NCBI GenBank assembly: GCA_030685235.1
Contig: MU839165.1
Coordinates: forward strand, 1 to 64,000
From: Copromyces sp. CBS 386.78
Taxonomy: Eukaryota; Ascomycota; Sordariomycetes; Sordariales; Sordariaceae
Direction of reading: 5' to 3'
Length of the DNA: 64,000 bases
In this document: positions 10,964 through 23,581 of the stretch, in pieces
How the letters are laid out: each line of letters begins with the position of its first letter
Numbering within the stretch: the first letter of the stretch is position 1
Made by a program: the position numbers and the translations under genes
The notes under the pieces: generated by a model
What the model saw: the letters and a program-made list of their open reading frames with translations, nothing else
The model's database searches: none
Told to the model about the DNA's origin: nothing

Positions 10964-12085
10964 GATCGAATGACAAAAGCGTAAGGGAGGCACTCCAAGT
11001 TGCTTGATTCCTATCAGTGATGCCCTGTGATAGCTCGTGAACCCTGTCTCTGTTGTTGATGTTGACTGGCGATCAGCACAACCTCATCCTCCGAGTACTG
11101 CCGGACCTGACCTTTCTGAGCTATGCCGCGATGATAGATCCGTCTCTTCTACGAGCCACGGGAGAAATTCGTTGCATTATCTCGAAGACGCCGCCGCTGG
11201 TCTTTTAAAACAGTCGAGATGTTGGTAGAATTGTAGATATATAAGTGACGAAGAGCACCCCTGCCCCTGTTGCCGCTAGAGAGCAAACCTACCCCACCTC
11301 AATCGACATCTCCGACCCCGCCCCCGCCTGTTCGAACTTATCCTCCGGTCCGGTCCGGTCCGGTCCGACCCGAGAACAATCACGGCAGCATGTCCGCAAC
11401 CCCGGAATCACCGCCGCTCGGAGCTCGGCGTCTTGGTTCCACCTCAGATGGACGATGGCGAGGTTCGATTTTCGAAGATTACAAACGAACAGGATCAACC
11501 AACGGATGGTCGCCGGATGCAGAAATACCCGACATCGGGGGCTGTCAAGTTTGATGCCTCGGCATAGTTGGCGTTCGCGGGTTGGTAAATGCTTGACTTC
11601 AAAGTCTGCCCATGCGAACGTCTTTCAGAGTTCGCCGAGGAACAGGCAGCTCAAAAACAAGGATTCTCTTTGGTGATGGAAACCACCGACTATGAGTGAA
11701 GCACCCGGAAATAGCACAGTCATGAATTTTGTACGTGCGCATTATCTTACTCGAGCCGTGCCACCACACGGAAGCAAACAAAACACCCCCTCATCTTGTG
11801 TGTCACAACGCATTAAACGATGCTTCCTGAGGAAGGAGGGGTCAAATCCGAGGCGAGCCTTCCTTTTTGGTAAAGGCCGTCCAATAGTATGGATTACCAA
11901 TGACAACCAGATCGCCATACCGTGATTCCGTTTGTCAGTATCCGATCTGGTAGCACGTTTCCCAAGCAAGATGCGATAGAGCAATAAATGTAGTTACTCT
12001 TCCCACCTCCTCCTCTTACGTTTTTCTTCGTTTCTTGCCCCAACTGTGCTCCTCCTCACTCCACTGTGATCCGACATAGTCCACG
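10964..12085. other. Intergenic with a TCCGG microsatellite
   Basis: No gene is supported. (TCCGG)4.8 lies at 11344-11367. The final part is rich in CTCC before the ATG at 12086. Confidence 0.5.
11344..11367. repeat. (TCCGG)n short tandem repeat
   Basis: Four full copies and one partial copy of TCCGG stand in tandem inside the intergenic region. No function is evident. Confidence 0.85.
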
Positions 12086-14096
12086 ATGCCTCTTCCAACC
12101 TCCTCTGTCTACCAACCTCCATCGGCCGAGTTCATGAAATGGCCGAGCCGAAGGAGTGTGGTTCACAGCACCAAGGGAATTGTAGCTTGCACACAACCGC
12201 TTGCCGCCAAGTGCGGTATCGATATCCTCAATGCTGGAGGAAATGCTGCTGTGAGATTTGTTGCCCCTTCGCCATTAGACCGATGCCGAACAGCTACTAA
12301 CCTGTACGCCAGGATGCCGCCGTGGCCGTTGGTACGCTTCAAACCGTCTACACTATGAACTCAACATTAAGTGCTGCCTTACTAACTAATCACGTGTTAA
12401 ACCTCCAGCCGCCGGCATGAACATGACAGAGCCTTGCTCGACCGGCATTGGCGGTGACATGTTCTGTCTTTACTACGATGCCTCGACCGGCAAGGTCTCG
12501 GCCCTGAACGGCTCCGGACGTGCGGGTGGCAAGTGTACGCTTGAGAACGTCCGGAAGAGCCTGGAGGTTCCGGAGGGCACCGTGGGAAAGATTCCCATGA
12601 ACAGCGTCCACGCCGTGACGGTGCCTGGTGCTGCCGCTGGCTGGGTCGATACCGTCGAGAGGTTCGGCAGTGGCAAGTTGACCATGGAGCAGATTCTCGC
12701 ACCGGCGATCGAGCTTGGTGAGAAGGGATTTCCTGTTTCGGAGATGACAGCTCATTTCGTAAGTTCTTTAAGAGTATCAAGGCCTACTTTATTGTGCCCG
12801 CTCTGACAGGTTGAACAGTGGGGAAGACAGGAGAAGGATATCCGCGATGCGTCTCCTAACTTCGCTGAGATGCTCAAGACCGATTCTTCTGCTCCTGGTG
12901 GAGTCCGCGCCCCCAAGGCCGGCGAAATCATCAAGCTTCCCAACCTGGCCAAGACCTTCCGCACCCTGGCCGCAGAAGGCAAGAAGGGCTTCTACAGCGG
13001 CCGCATTGCCGAGGAACTCGTAAAAGTCGTGAACGACCTCGGCGGCCATCTCGAGCTTGCCGACCTTCAACACCATCTCGAAACCGGCAGCGAGCCCGTC
13101 GAGCCCATCGCCCTGAAATTCCCCAATCCCCACGGCACCTCCGAGACCGACGGCGTCGAGCTCTGGGAACACCCTCCCAACGGCCAGGGTATCGTCGCCC
13201 TGATGGCCCTCGGCATCCTCAAGCATCTCATCAAGCAAGGCACCATCCCAGCCTTCGGTCCTTCCGACCACAACACGGCTCCTTACCTGCACGCCATCGT
13301 CGAAGCCCTCCGCATCTCCTTCGCCGACGCCTCCTGGTTCGTCACCGACCCCAACGTCGCTCCCGGCGTCCCAACCTCCGAGCTCATCTCAGCCCCCTAC
13401 CTCGCCGAGCGCGCCAAGCTCTTCTCCCCATCCTCCGCCAACACCACCATCCTGCAACCGGGCGATCCGTACGCCTCTCCCGCCCTCACTTCCTCCGATA
13501 CCGTCTACTTTGCCTGCTCCGACTCGCAAGGCAACGCTATTTCGTTTATCAACTCCAACTACGGCGGCTTCGGCACCTGCATCATCCCCGCCGGCTGCGG
13601 CTTCACGCTGCAGAACCGCGGCGCCAACTTTTCTCTGGACGCGAAGCACCCGAATGCGCTGGCACCCAGGAAGAGGCCTTACCACACCATCATTCCGGGT
13701 CTGGTCACGAATTTGCAGGATAGCAGTCTGCACTCGGTCTTTGGCGTTATGGGCGGGTTCATGCAGCCGCAGGGACACGTGCAGACGCTGCTTGGGCAGG
13801 TGCTGTGCGGGTTGAACCCACAGCAGGCGTTGGATGCGCCGAGAGTGTGTATCGGTGCAGGGATGCCGGATGAGGGGGACGTGTATGATGCGACGGTGTA
13901 TGCGGAGGAGGGGATGCCGGAGGAGACGGTGGAGGGGTTGAGGAAGTTGGGACATAAGGTCGAGGTGGTGAAGGGGATGGGACGGGCGTTGTTTGGGAGG
14001 GGACAGATTATTCGGTGGACGAAGGATGTTGATGGGACGGGGGTGTGGTCGGCGGGCAGTGATCCTAGGGGTGATGGCGCTGCTTACCCGGCGTAA
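12086..14096 (+). CDS. Gamma-glutamyltranspeptidase-family hydrolase
   Basis: Four exons (12086-12250, 12313-12331, 12409-12758, 12819-14096) encode about 603 residues. Residues 27-60 give the family start ([34 protein letters not shown]), with the 19-base second exon supplying DAAVAV. NMTEPCSTGIGGDMFCLYYD and LNGSGRAG follow. These enzymes are made as a precursor that cleaves itself before a threonine, which then acts as the nucleophile. Here the candidate is Thr406 in SSDTVYFACSD, with SNYGGFG, LQNRGANFSL and APRKRPYHTIIP after it. The overall pattern is closer to bacterial YwrD/acylase-like members than to the classical secreted glutathione hydrolase. No signal peptide is visible, so it may act in the cytosol. 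It converges on the Mis6 gene, with about 200 bases between the stops. Confidence 0.9.
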
Positions 14097-14292
14097 GACG
14101 GTGATGACTTCCACGGGAGCGAATGAGGTTCGGGCTAGCAAGATGGAGTTATTAGAACGAGACATGAGACACGAACAAATTTGGATATCCCCAACACAAA
14201 GTAAACCGACCCAACCACGCTGCAGACTCCTTCCCTTCTCTTCCACCACCTGTCCCAAGAGGTACATGTTCCACCAATAACAATTAACCCTT

Positions 14293-16727
14293 TCACTGCC
14301 TCCCCTTCATCAAGTTCTTCATCGTATTGTACATCAACTCTGGCACCCCCTTAAACCCCCTCTCGTCCAAATACCTCAACACCCCAGCCCTATACTCCTG
14401 CCAACTAATCTCCAACCCACCCTTCCCTGCTAGCGCTACCAGACTCTGCTGCGTAACCGGCCCCGCATGTCGCGCCCTCAATCCGCGGTCACTAATATCC
14501 ATCTCCCCCTCCAACTCGCGATCCTCCAACTCCCTCAAGAAAGAAATACTCTGCAGACACAACACCGGACTGTGACTCAGTCCAAACACTGAACCCAACA
14601 CCAACTCCCCGTCGGGCTCTACCTTCTTGAGGTATCCCCTCAGTGCCGCCTCCAACGCTCGGGGCACGAGACATCCCTTGGCGTTGGCGTCGCTGACGGC
14701 GAACGCCCGGCCTCGCCAGAGGACGTTGCACAGGTCCATCAGGAAGGCATTGAAGGTAGTGATTTGCTGTCTCTCTTCCGCGAATAAGGGTCGAGCAGAC
14801 GGGGAAGTGGAAACCATGACGGATTCCCATGCGCGCTTGTAGGTGGCTAGAATGCCGCATAGACGGGAGACGACTTCGAGCGAGTGAGAGAAGTGGAGGG
14901 TGTAGATGAGCAAGGAAGGGGGGATGGTGATGGGGATGTGTTTGAGTAAAGAAGGGGAGGAGAAGATGCGGGTGGAGACGAGGGTGTAGAAGTCGAGAAT
15001 CAGGAGGTGGGTGGGAACCGTGGGCGAGGTTTGAGTGAGGGTTAGGGAGAGGGTGTTGACGTGGGCGATGAGGGCTGGGATAGATTGAGGGGCCGCAGAG
15101 GAGGAGAGGGTGGTTGACTCGGAGGAGAGCATGGTGAGGGTCCACTGTCGGAGGAGGGAGGTGTAGAAGGTTAGGAGGGATAGTTGGGATTCGGGGGTGT
15201 TGTCGAGTAGAACGGATTCGAAGGGTTGGAGGAGGGTTTGGGAGAGGTCTGTGGTGCATGGTGGGTTAGCCTGGTTGTCTAAGGCTTGAATGGATAAAAG
15301 AGTTGAGATTCACCTTTGAAGTTCGTCAGTGGAAGGAAACTTAAAGTCTCTATGACTATTTCCCTTTTGTCTTTGCCGTTCCAGATTTGGAAAATCTCCC
15401 TGAAGAAGTTTTCGAGCAGAGGTGGTAGTGTCTGCTTTCAGCGTTAGTCAAAGCTAATACTTGACAATGCTCACTGATACGGACCTTTGTGCTGACAACA
15501 TAGTCGTGAATGATGTCCACCATGTCAAGTAGAAGACTTGGGTCGGCATCCCCACTCCGAACATCGTCTAGGCAGGCTGTTACCCAGTTGTATACACGCG
15601 ATAAACCTTCGGCATCTGGCCGTAGGAGCATGAGTTTCTGGAGAAGGGGGTCTGCCAAGACTGCCACCAGCTGTGTCGGAAGCTCGATCTTTTCCAAATT
15701 ATCAGCCAGGGATTTTGGACTGCTGATCTCTTCTAGAGTAACAGAGTTCTGCAAGTTGATTAGTCAGTTTGTCTACATGTAGAGGTGATAGCGAGAGGGA
15801 AGACGACACTCACTTCTTGAGCATGGAGGGTATGCACAGCCGGAATAAAGAAGCCTTTTGCCCCCCTCTGTTGGCGCCCAAATGCAGACTTGACAGCGAA
15901 GCCATTCCTGACTGTGCCATCTTGGATAGCTTCGGTTTGTTGCTGCTGGATCTCATCCAATCTCGCTCGCCATTGCGGATCAGGGTGTTTGAAGGTAGCT
16001 GCCCGACCCTTGGCAGCATCGCCGACAATGATTTCTGGATAGTAGTTTTTGAAGACTCGGAGGAGGCCCGTCAAGTTCGGGTCGTTCCCCGTCTGCCTGG
16101 ACAAGGCCAGGATGGTCTGTATCCTGAAAGGCTTGACGTGTTTTCGTCGTGTTATGAGAGCCAAGACATGGCATAACTGTGGCCTGATGGCGGCAGTGTC
16201 GAGGAGGTTGAAGAGGACACCATAGGTCTGGGATAATATGCTGGTGTCTTGGAGCAAGGGGTAGACCATGATCAGCCACCTGAGAAGGAGACTCTGGATT
16301 GGAAAAGAAGGCTTGAGCTGGCCATGGCCCAAAGCACCAACCACTTTTAGGGCGGAGTCGGTATTCAGCTTGCCCACTGGATACAGATTTTTGATGATGG
16401 CTCCCTTGGATGCCTGGTCGAGATGGTTGGTGAGAGTGACCAAGTCCACCAGACGGGCGAGCTCATCGGGCAACGCACCCCTGTCGTAGAGCACCGAGGT
16501 TAGGTTTTCGATGGTGGGTTTGATGCTGGTTTGCCGGCGTTTGGACGGCACTTTGGAGGCTGGAGGAGAATTAGTGAATCTGATGCCTACAAGTAAAAAG
16601 AGAAGTGCGTACCTGCCTCGATGTCATCCAGAAGAGCGCCGAGATTGTCTTTGTCGCCGACATGATCATGATCACCGAGATGCGCACTGGTGTCGTTTGA
16701 GTTGTGATTTTCTGGGACAGAAGACAT
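14293..16727 (-). CDS. mis6: Kinetochore protein Mis6 / CENP-I / Ctf3
   Basis: Five exons (16727-16613, 16559-15814, 15748-15485, 15431-15314, 15248-14293) encode about 732 residues. The phases agree at every junction. After an acidic and histidine-rich start (MSSVPENHNS..., HLGDHDHVGDKDN), the protein has IENLTSVLYDRGALPDELARLVDLVT, ASKGAIIKNLYPVGKLN and LLLRWLIMVYPLL, then QTYGVLFNLLDTAAIRPQLCHVLALITRRKHVKPFR. This order of helical repeats is the Mis6/CENP-I family. The protein is part of the inner-kinetochore CCAN complex and helps to load or hold centromeric histone CenH3. The C-terminal part is helical and poorly conserved. Donor GTCCGT of intron 3 is unusual but joins STK|TLPPLLENFF in frame. 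An MluI cell-cycle box (ACGCGT) stands 148 bp before the ATG. Confidence 0.88.
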
Positions 16728-16874
16728 TTTGACAACTCGGGAGGACGGATTGATGCATGGAAAAATCAATCGATTTTCTTATCGCAAGAGCATCCTCATG
16801 CCGTTGAGCATTCCGATTTGTTGCGACATGTCGTTCGAGGCAGGTGCTACTACTGTACAATTAATAATTGGGAG

Positions 16875-16880
16875 ACGCGT
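16875..16880. promoter_or_regulatory. MCB-like ACGCGT box upstream of mis6
   Basis: ACGCGT, within GGAGACGCGTCGCGGCGCG, lies 148 bp upstream of the Mis6 start. In fungi, ACGCGT is the site of the MBF (Swi6/Mbp1-type) factor that drives G1/S genes. Control of Mis6 by it is an inference. Confidence 0.45.
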
Positions 16881-17641
16881 CGCGGCGCGCCCCACCACGA
16901 GTTACAACCTCTCGTCACCCAACCGACCTGGTGGTTGGATGTGGCTCGTGCGCTCGTCTCATTTAGAATAACCCTTTGCTGACCTAATATTTATGCACAG
17001 AGTTGTGCATCCTTTCGAGCAGTTTTCCCCAATTCAACAAAAGTCCAACCAAATCGGGACCAAGTGATGTGATCAACACCATTTTTAAAGGGCCAGAAAC
17101 AACATTGCTAACGATCAACGCACTGGATATCTCCACCATTTTTACGGACTATTCCATTGGAACCACCTGGACTGATCTGACAAGTCACGACGTTCACGCC
17201 TTCCTCAAATGTACTCGCCCAAGGGAACAATGTGGGACTCTTTCGCTTTTCGTGTTGCACAAAGACACCCTTCGACCAAGGAAAGAGCGATTTTGCACAA
17301 AATTATTCTCCTACAACCCGTGGGGCATTTGCACCTGACCTGGGCAGAAGAGGTTAAGCTCGGTTGCGGCGGCAGGAATGTGGATGTTGATGTGGAAGGT
17401 CCCTTTTCCTTCACCGGAAGGAGGTTTCTCTTGTGCGCCCGGTCTTTTAACTTTCTTCGTTATCACTCATCGTCTGTTGTCGGCAGGTTGGCCTCACCCC
17501 ATCACCAATCCCACCATGGACGGGAACCGAAAAACGAGGTCAATTAGGACCAAGAGAGCCCTCCCTACCTCTAGGGCCGACACTGATCATTACAACCATG
17601 AGTTCCGACCTCGCGGCTGACTGTTCTTCCCACCGGAAGGG

Positions 17642-17667
17642 AAAAAAAAAAAAAAAAAAAAAAAAAG
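17642..17667. repeat. A26 homopolymer run
   Basis: Twenty-six consecutive A residues lie in the gene-poor stretch. No retroposon body or target duplication was recognised next to it. Confidence 0.9.
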
Positions 17668-20281
17668 ACGCCTCCGGGCCACTGATGATATGACACTACC
17701 TACACATGCTTCGAGACCGGCAGCAGCATGTCTGTCTATCGGTCTTCATCAAGCAGACCGCGGCTACTGTCACGATGCAGCAACGCCTTACACAGTGGGA
17801 GACAGCAACCCAATTTATATCACGAGCTCAACCATCAACCAGCTTGCAGTAAGCGTGCCAGGCTATCTACAATCTCCTCGGCTCCAGAAAATGGGTTCTT
17901 TCAGCTGTAAGATCGTCACGCGGATCAAGCAACAAGTCGAAACATCAACGGGACACCGGGAGTGAGACGCCTACCGGGGATTCCATTCCTCCCATTGTCC
18001 GGCCCCGGCTTGCCTAGTCTTGGAGCATGGACCTATACTAGGGTGCCTCTTCTGAAGCCACACATTATTCCTTCAAGCCATGGGGGTTTAATCAGGTGCT
18101 GCTTGCTATTCGTCTGTCTGTTGGGTGTCATCGTCTCGTTGGACGTCCTCTATGTGGATTCCGGCCTCATCAAATTTCGTCAACTACCACTACACTAGCG
18201 TTTTGCCGTCACTTTGACCTGTCGTCCTTGCGAATCTTTCTAGATGCCTTACTGCAGCTTACCTACCTCTATTTTACGCAGTATACTGCAGAGCTACTCT
18301 CCAGTTTGGCCCCCACTGTCACCCTTCCTTGTCTCTGGTCACTACCTCGCTTCCGGTGCAGGGAGGATCACTGGACATCACTCCTTGTCCTGAGGAAGCC
18401 GGATTCGATCTTCATGTACTTCGGACCTGTCTACAGCTCAAAGTTCCTTTCCAGATTACTGTGAAAGCGAAAATCAGTTGGGTTTTGCCGCCTTGGACTA
18501 TCGTCACGGAAGCGCTCGTTCCAACATGTCAGAGGCAGAAGAGGCAGCATAAGAGCAAGCCGATGGAAACCAATCGAACCCGGACCTTTGCGCCCGCTGT
18601 CATCATCCAGCTCTTCTGGTGCGACTGAACGACAAGACGGATATGCTCTGTGCATACTGCATCCAGCGGTAGCCATTTGCCGCTGTCCTCGTGTCAGCAT
18701 TCACCGGCTCAAGACCGGGCCCGTCAGACCTGACGAGGCATTCCGACTCCAGATAGACAGCCTTGGCACGCAAATCATGAGAGCTAGCATAGCAGCACAG
18801 CATCATCTCAACTTTGCCTCTTGACCGGTGCGGTTGTAGTCAGATATATGTACGTACTATGCCCTCTGCCGTGTCACCGTTCCATTCAGCCAGTTTGCTA
18901 TGGACTCGAAAAAGGTTGTCCCTCCTCCTTCAGTGTGGGTGGTCAGCGTTGGCGCCGGCTGCGCTTCGAGCCACCCCTTGTCGATGCTGTTAACTAGATT
19001 CCATAGTGCTCTTTACCCTTGAAGCCACCCCAGCACCGAGTTACAAACACCAAGAAGCCCGGTACTACGGCGCCCGTGCGAGCCCATCGTCAGGGGCTTA
19101 GGTTTCCAAACCGTTCTAAAATCCTACCACGATATTCTTCTCCCTGCCCCAGGCTCCTCCGTCGGTGTCAAGCTAAAAGGAGCAACGAGCGAAATCTTGA
19201 GAGTCGGTGAGAGCATTGCAAAACACTGAACCGGGTCTTCCTGTTGCCCCTGCAGGGCCTCGTGTGTCTCTGAATTCTAAACCATTCTTCCCACGATCTC
19301 GATGTGTCAAGTACTGTGGCATCACACGCCTTGATACAATATCAACGCATTCTTCTTTGTGACACCCCATTGCTGCTCAGCGCACACCAGAGCTATATAG
19401 CCTGGTCGTCATCATCCAATGGGCTGTTGCCCTGCAAAACGATGCCCCTGCCAATTTCTCGAGGCCCCTACGACTTGCCTCATCTTCTTTTTTCTCCCTC
19501 GTGTCTCTTTAGACGCGCGATTATCCGCAACGGCTTGGTCCATTCGCCCACTCGTGTGGATGGTGATAGCATGGTGTTACCATTACACCTGCACCACCCG
19601 AGACATCCAAGCCAGGCAGCTCCTATATACACCTTTGCAATGTCAACAACTACTTCCCCCTATCTGGACAACCTGCTGGATGGCTTGGATGGTTGGACTG
19701 CTGACGTTGGTGGGATTATCTACCCAGTCAACCATATCTTCTACAAGGAGGCGCTAGTGTTCCCTTAAAGTTCCATCATTCCCAATCCTGTTCGGTTGTT
19801 TCTTTGCTGGGTATCGCGCTTAGCCTAGTCTTTTTCCATTTCCGGTATGAAATTCCAGCCCAACTGCGGTATCAAACCAGGAAACACAAGGTTACGAGCG
19901 ATTGATCCGACTCGAGTTTGAATCCGAGCGCTGATAGACGCGAACCTTCTTATACATGTGTGTTACGAGCCCATTATAACTTTCACAAGGCTGTATTCTA
20001 CCTCTACCGAACGTTATTGCTGGACGTTATAGATTGAGTTGACCATGCGGTAAACTCCAGCCGCTTAAGATTCTTTCTATATTGCCTATACACATCCACA
20101 CCACCCGAATCAGTGTATAAAAAAACCAAGAACGGTGAAGTGGTGTTGGCTTTGTTGGAACTTTGTCCACAAAGAGGTAAGTAAGTGTGTCAGTCATCAA
20201 TGCCCTCAAATCAGTTCGTGACCGCGGTCAGTCCAACCGATCTTTTTCGCTAAAGCTTGTTGATACTACAGGCTCCAAATC

Positions 20282-22047
20282 ATGAACTTGCAAAGGTTTC
20301 CGGACCAGGGACTCGCGAGCCATAACCCTCTTGCGCCCCCTGAGCCGTCTTCTGAGATTGAGGTCAGCAGTCAAACAGCAACTGTTATTCAAGACACGGC
20401 AGCATTACTCCCCCTTTCAAGGCTCCTTGATGACGGCGATATTCTATTGCTCCTGACCCCGGCAGTCGCTCCTTCTCATGCCCCATCCAACTCGCAAACC
20501 GACCATTTGACCAGTGACCCCTTTGAACCGCTCGGAAAGGCCTTGGCGAAGAAACACCCGTGGGTACGGCAGGTTCCTTATACGCCTAAAAATGGGATCA
20601 CTGGGACTCACGTCGTGCACATTAAGCTGGCAAAATCAGTTGTCTTTGTTATCTCAGGTCCTCCCTGCTTTGGTCAACCTCCACAGGTCTCACTGGCTGA
20701 GACGGTACGATCGCTGTGTGAAAGTCGACCGCTAATATTGTTGACATGTTGTAACGTTAGGTGGCTAGGCCCTCTAGAGGGCTCATTTCCAACAGTCGTT
20801 CAAACATCTGGCTTCACTCCCTCAGAGCTCGAAGCGGCGGCCGATGCCATGCTCGGGAGTATCAAGCAGCCGCATACACCGGGGCCAACTGTCCAGAATC
20901 TCATCTTAGCACCAAAATCATGGCAAGTTGAGGCATGGAGCGAGCATCGCGATGTCTCCCCTGCTTATGAGCTGTGGTGCCAGTGCTTTCCCGACAACTT
21001 TCGGCTTACTCGGTTCTTATTTCAGTCCCTTCTCTGCCGCGATGGCTACGCGATGCACTACGTGGTTCGCGAGCCGGGGACTACCCAACTACTGGGGTTC
21101 TGTGCTACTTATACCACATACATTGGCAGCGACTCGGAAAGATTGGTTGGCTCCCTAGCCGCTCTGTTTGTTCGACCGTCTTATCGACAAAGGGGTATTG
21201 GACTGAGTTTGCACGACCACGCTTTACGCCAACTAAGGAAAACCCGCGGAGTCTCCCGTTTACAGCTGGGTAGCACATTTCCACGTTTATTCTACGGTGT
21301 TCCCATGGAAAACCCTTTGGAGGATTGGTTCGGTCGCCGCAACTGGCCTGTCAGGCCTCAGTCCACGCTACCGGGCGCTGGGCAGGAAACGTGCGACTGG
21401 TTGCTTGTGTTTGACGACTGGCCGACGACAGCAACGATGCATTCGGAACTAAAGTTTCGATCATGTGAGTTCAGCGAGTACCACAAGGTCATGGAGATAG
21501 TGGAGAGGGAATCGAGGGAGAATGACAATATGGGTTGGTACGACCAATATGCGAAGCTAGAAGGCACCATGAATATCGAGGATATTGTGCTGGGTCTTGA
21601 GGGACAAACAATTGTGGCGGTGGCCTTGACGTATGTCAAGAACACGGGAAGTCCACTAGTCGAGGATTTACCGTGGGCCGGAATGGTTTCAGACGATGTT
21701 GGCGGAGTCACATGTATCTGCATATCAGGTGAGTTATCAGTCGGATGGTGGATTGCCAGATATGTATCGTATGGATGCTAATGATGCCTGACATGATATT
21801 CCAGACCACAACCGTAGTGTGGCAAAGGGGAGAGATGCCATCATGCTTAGGCTTCTCGACAGTTGCGTCCACAGATTTGCCAAGCAAGGGTTGAAAAAGA
21901 TGTTCATTGACGCAATGAGAGGGGGAGATGAAGGATTTCAGTCCATGGGTCGGTAACAAACTCTATCCACTTGAGAGGATGGTCTGCTAACGTTTCTTAG
22001 GTTTCCAAAAGTGGGCGAGATACAGAGAAGTTTGGCGTGATGCTTAA
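20282..22047 (+). CDS. GNAT acetyltransferase, GH3-fusion C-half type
   Basis: Three exons (20282-21728, 21805-21948, 22001-22047) encode about 545 residues. Residues 35-210 (for example VIQDTAALLPLSRLLDDGDILLLLTP, then HPWVRQVPYT and VVFVISGP) look like the C-terminal alpha/beta domain of a family 3 glycosidase of the beta-N-acetylglucosaminidase type. From about residue 215, LILAPKSWQVEAW leads into a GNAT domain with the acetyl-CoA signature ALFVRPSYRQRGIG near residues 295-305, and the protein ends GFQKWARYREVW. In many fungi these parts follow a GH3 catalytic domain in one protein; here that catalytic part is absent. No GH3 remnant was seen in the 3.5 kb upstream. Splicing at donor GTCGGT is preferred over a nearby GTAACA because it restores the conserved end. 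The substrate is unknown, possibly an amino sugar. Confidence 0.7.
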
Positions 22048-23581
22048 CCAACATCAATCTCTGGCATACAATACAGTCTTAGGCCCATTCGACATGAGGG
22101 GTCTAACGTTGTCATGGATGGGAGCAAGATAATTAAACCAAGGCGTCATGTCAAATGCAAACAAGTGTCATCAAGATCTTTGGAAAATCATTATGTCGAT
22201 GGTTCGGCGGAGGATGTGTAAATACGACAGTTACTCTCCGAACGATATCCCGTTGCACATTTATAGCTGACCGAGAGCCAGCTTGCCACCTCCCGGTTCT
22301 TGAAACAGATGGTCTGTTTGGTCTCAAGTGTCCTTTCAGTCGAGCTCAACTCTAAATTCCCAGAAAATAACAAACGAGAAGGATACTCGATGTCGACACT
22401 GCCATTTCTCAGGCTCGGAGGCAAATCCAAATATTGGTAGCAAAATACTAGATAGAAGAAGAGGGATTCAAGGAGGCCGTGAATAGGCCATGTCTCTAAT
22501 TTTCTTTTTCTGTTGCTTCATACCTATTTCTCTCCCAAGAGCTTCGAGGTCCTTAAGTTGCCTATTACCATTACAATTACGAATATGACACCGTTTCTTT
22601 ACCTGTATTCGTTACCAAAACAGAAACATTACACGCCAAGGCTTACATATGCAGTCATCATGGTGGTTTCCGCTTTGGGTTGCCATGCAGTGCTTCATTC
22701 GATCACGTTACTGCAGAGTTGCACCTGTGTTGGACTGCTTTGAAGCTCATTGCCTAGAGGTAGGAGAGCTCTTGGTGTCGCAATGGAGACCTGTTTGTCA
22801 TGCGCAAGTTGGAAGTCAAGAAAGAGCTGACGACATTCTCTGGGGATGGGGGAAGGAAGGGAGGGAGGGCGGGAGCTTGGACCAATCGATGCCCTGATTC
22901 TTGTCTTAGCTTCCTCCCCTGCTGCCCTCTCCGAACGGCTAGCTTTGGTTGGTAACGTCCATCCAACCCCTCTTCTACAACGACGCCCTCTTTATTCTCG
23001 AATCCTCACTTTGAACTTCCATGTTCTTGTTGCTCTTGTGTTTAGTTTACACCTAGAATCCGAATATCGGCGGCAAGATAATCAGAAATCGAATGTTGTT
23101 GTGGAATTGCGTTTCAGATCTGTACCTGTGTTAGCCCAGTCGTGGAACTTGGGTCTTCCCAAGAACTCGAGCTCAGCACCTCGTTCAAGCATTCAGCATC
23201 TCGGGATTCACAATCCACCAACCACCTGACGTTATCGCCTCCGCACTTTGTCACGCATCCTGTCCAGCTTCATCACACTGGCAGCAGCAGCATCATCATC
23301 ATCATCCCTCTCCTAACATGCTTTGACCTCCTACTTTCAACTACCTATTCAGCTTCAACTCTGTTTGGCATCTTGAATCATCGCCAAGTTCCAAACGTAC
23401 TGTATCCTTCATGTCATTTACACGAGACTCTCCACCACGCAGTCTTTGAGGAGCTGAGCACAGGATCTTTCCCGTGTGCGCGCGACATCGGCGTTCTTCG
23501 CCCACGTCTCATCTATTTTTTATTTTTTTTTCCTCCCTTGATTTCCGTAGCGGCTCTTCGGATCGATTATAATTCGAACCG
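22048..23581. other. Intergenic, long leader region of the protease gene
   Basis: No gene is supported. The part after 23,200 is C/T/A-rich and contains a CAG/CAT short repeat near 23,283-23,305; it probably belongs to the promoter and leader of the vacuolar protease gene. Confidence 0.45.

Larger units (their letters stand above)
16728..20281. other. 3.5-kb gene-poor stretch
   Basis: It holds the Mis6 promoter on the left and the leader of the GNAT gene on the right. Between them I find only overlapping frames of up to about 154 codons with no domain, plausible intron set or coding bias. An A26 run lies at 17642-17667. A possible leader intron of the GNAT gene runs from a GTAAGT at about 20176 to a TACAG just before the ATG at 20282; no upstream ATG joins in frame through it. 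Confidence 0.45.

Noticed and set aside
13389..14267. 292-codon open frame antisense to the GGT-family gene
   Set aside because: Its reading is Pro/His/Arg-rich and low in complexity, as expected for the reverse of a GC-rich coding exon.
17642..17667. A26 run as the tail of a processed retrogene
   Set aside because: No gene-like sequence precedes it on either strand and no flanking duplication was seen.
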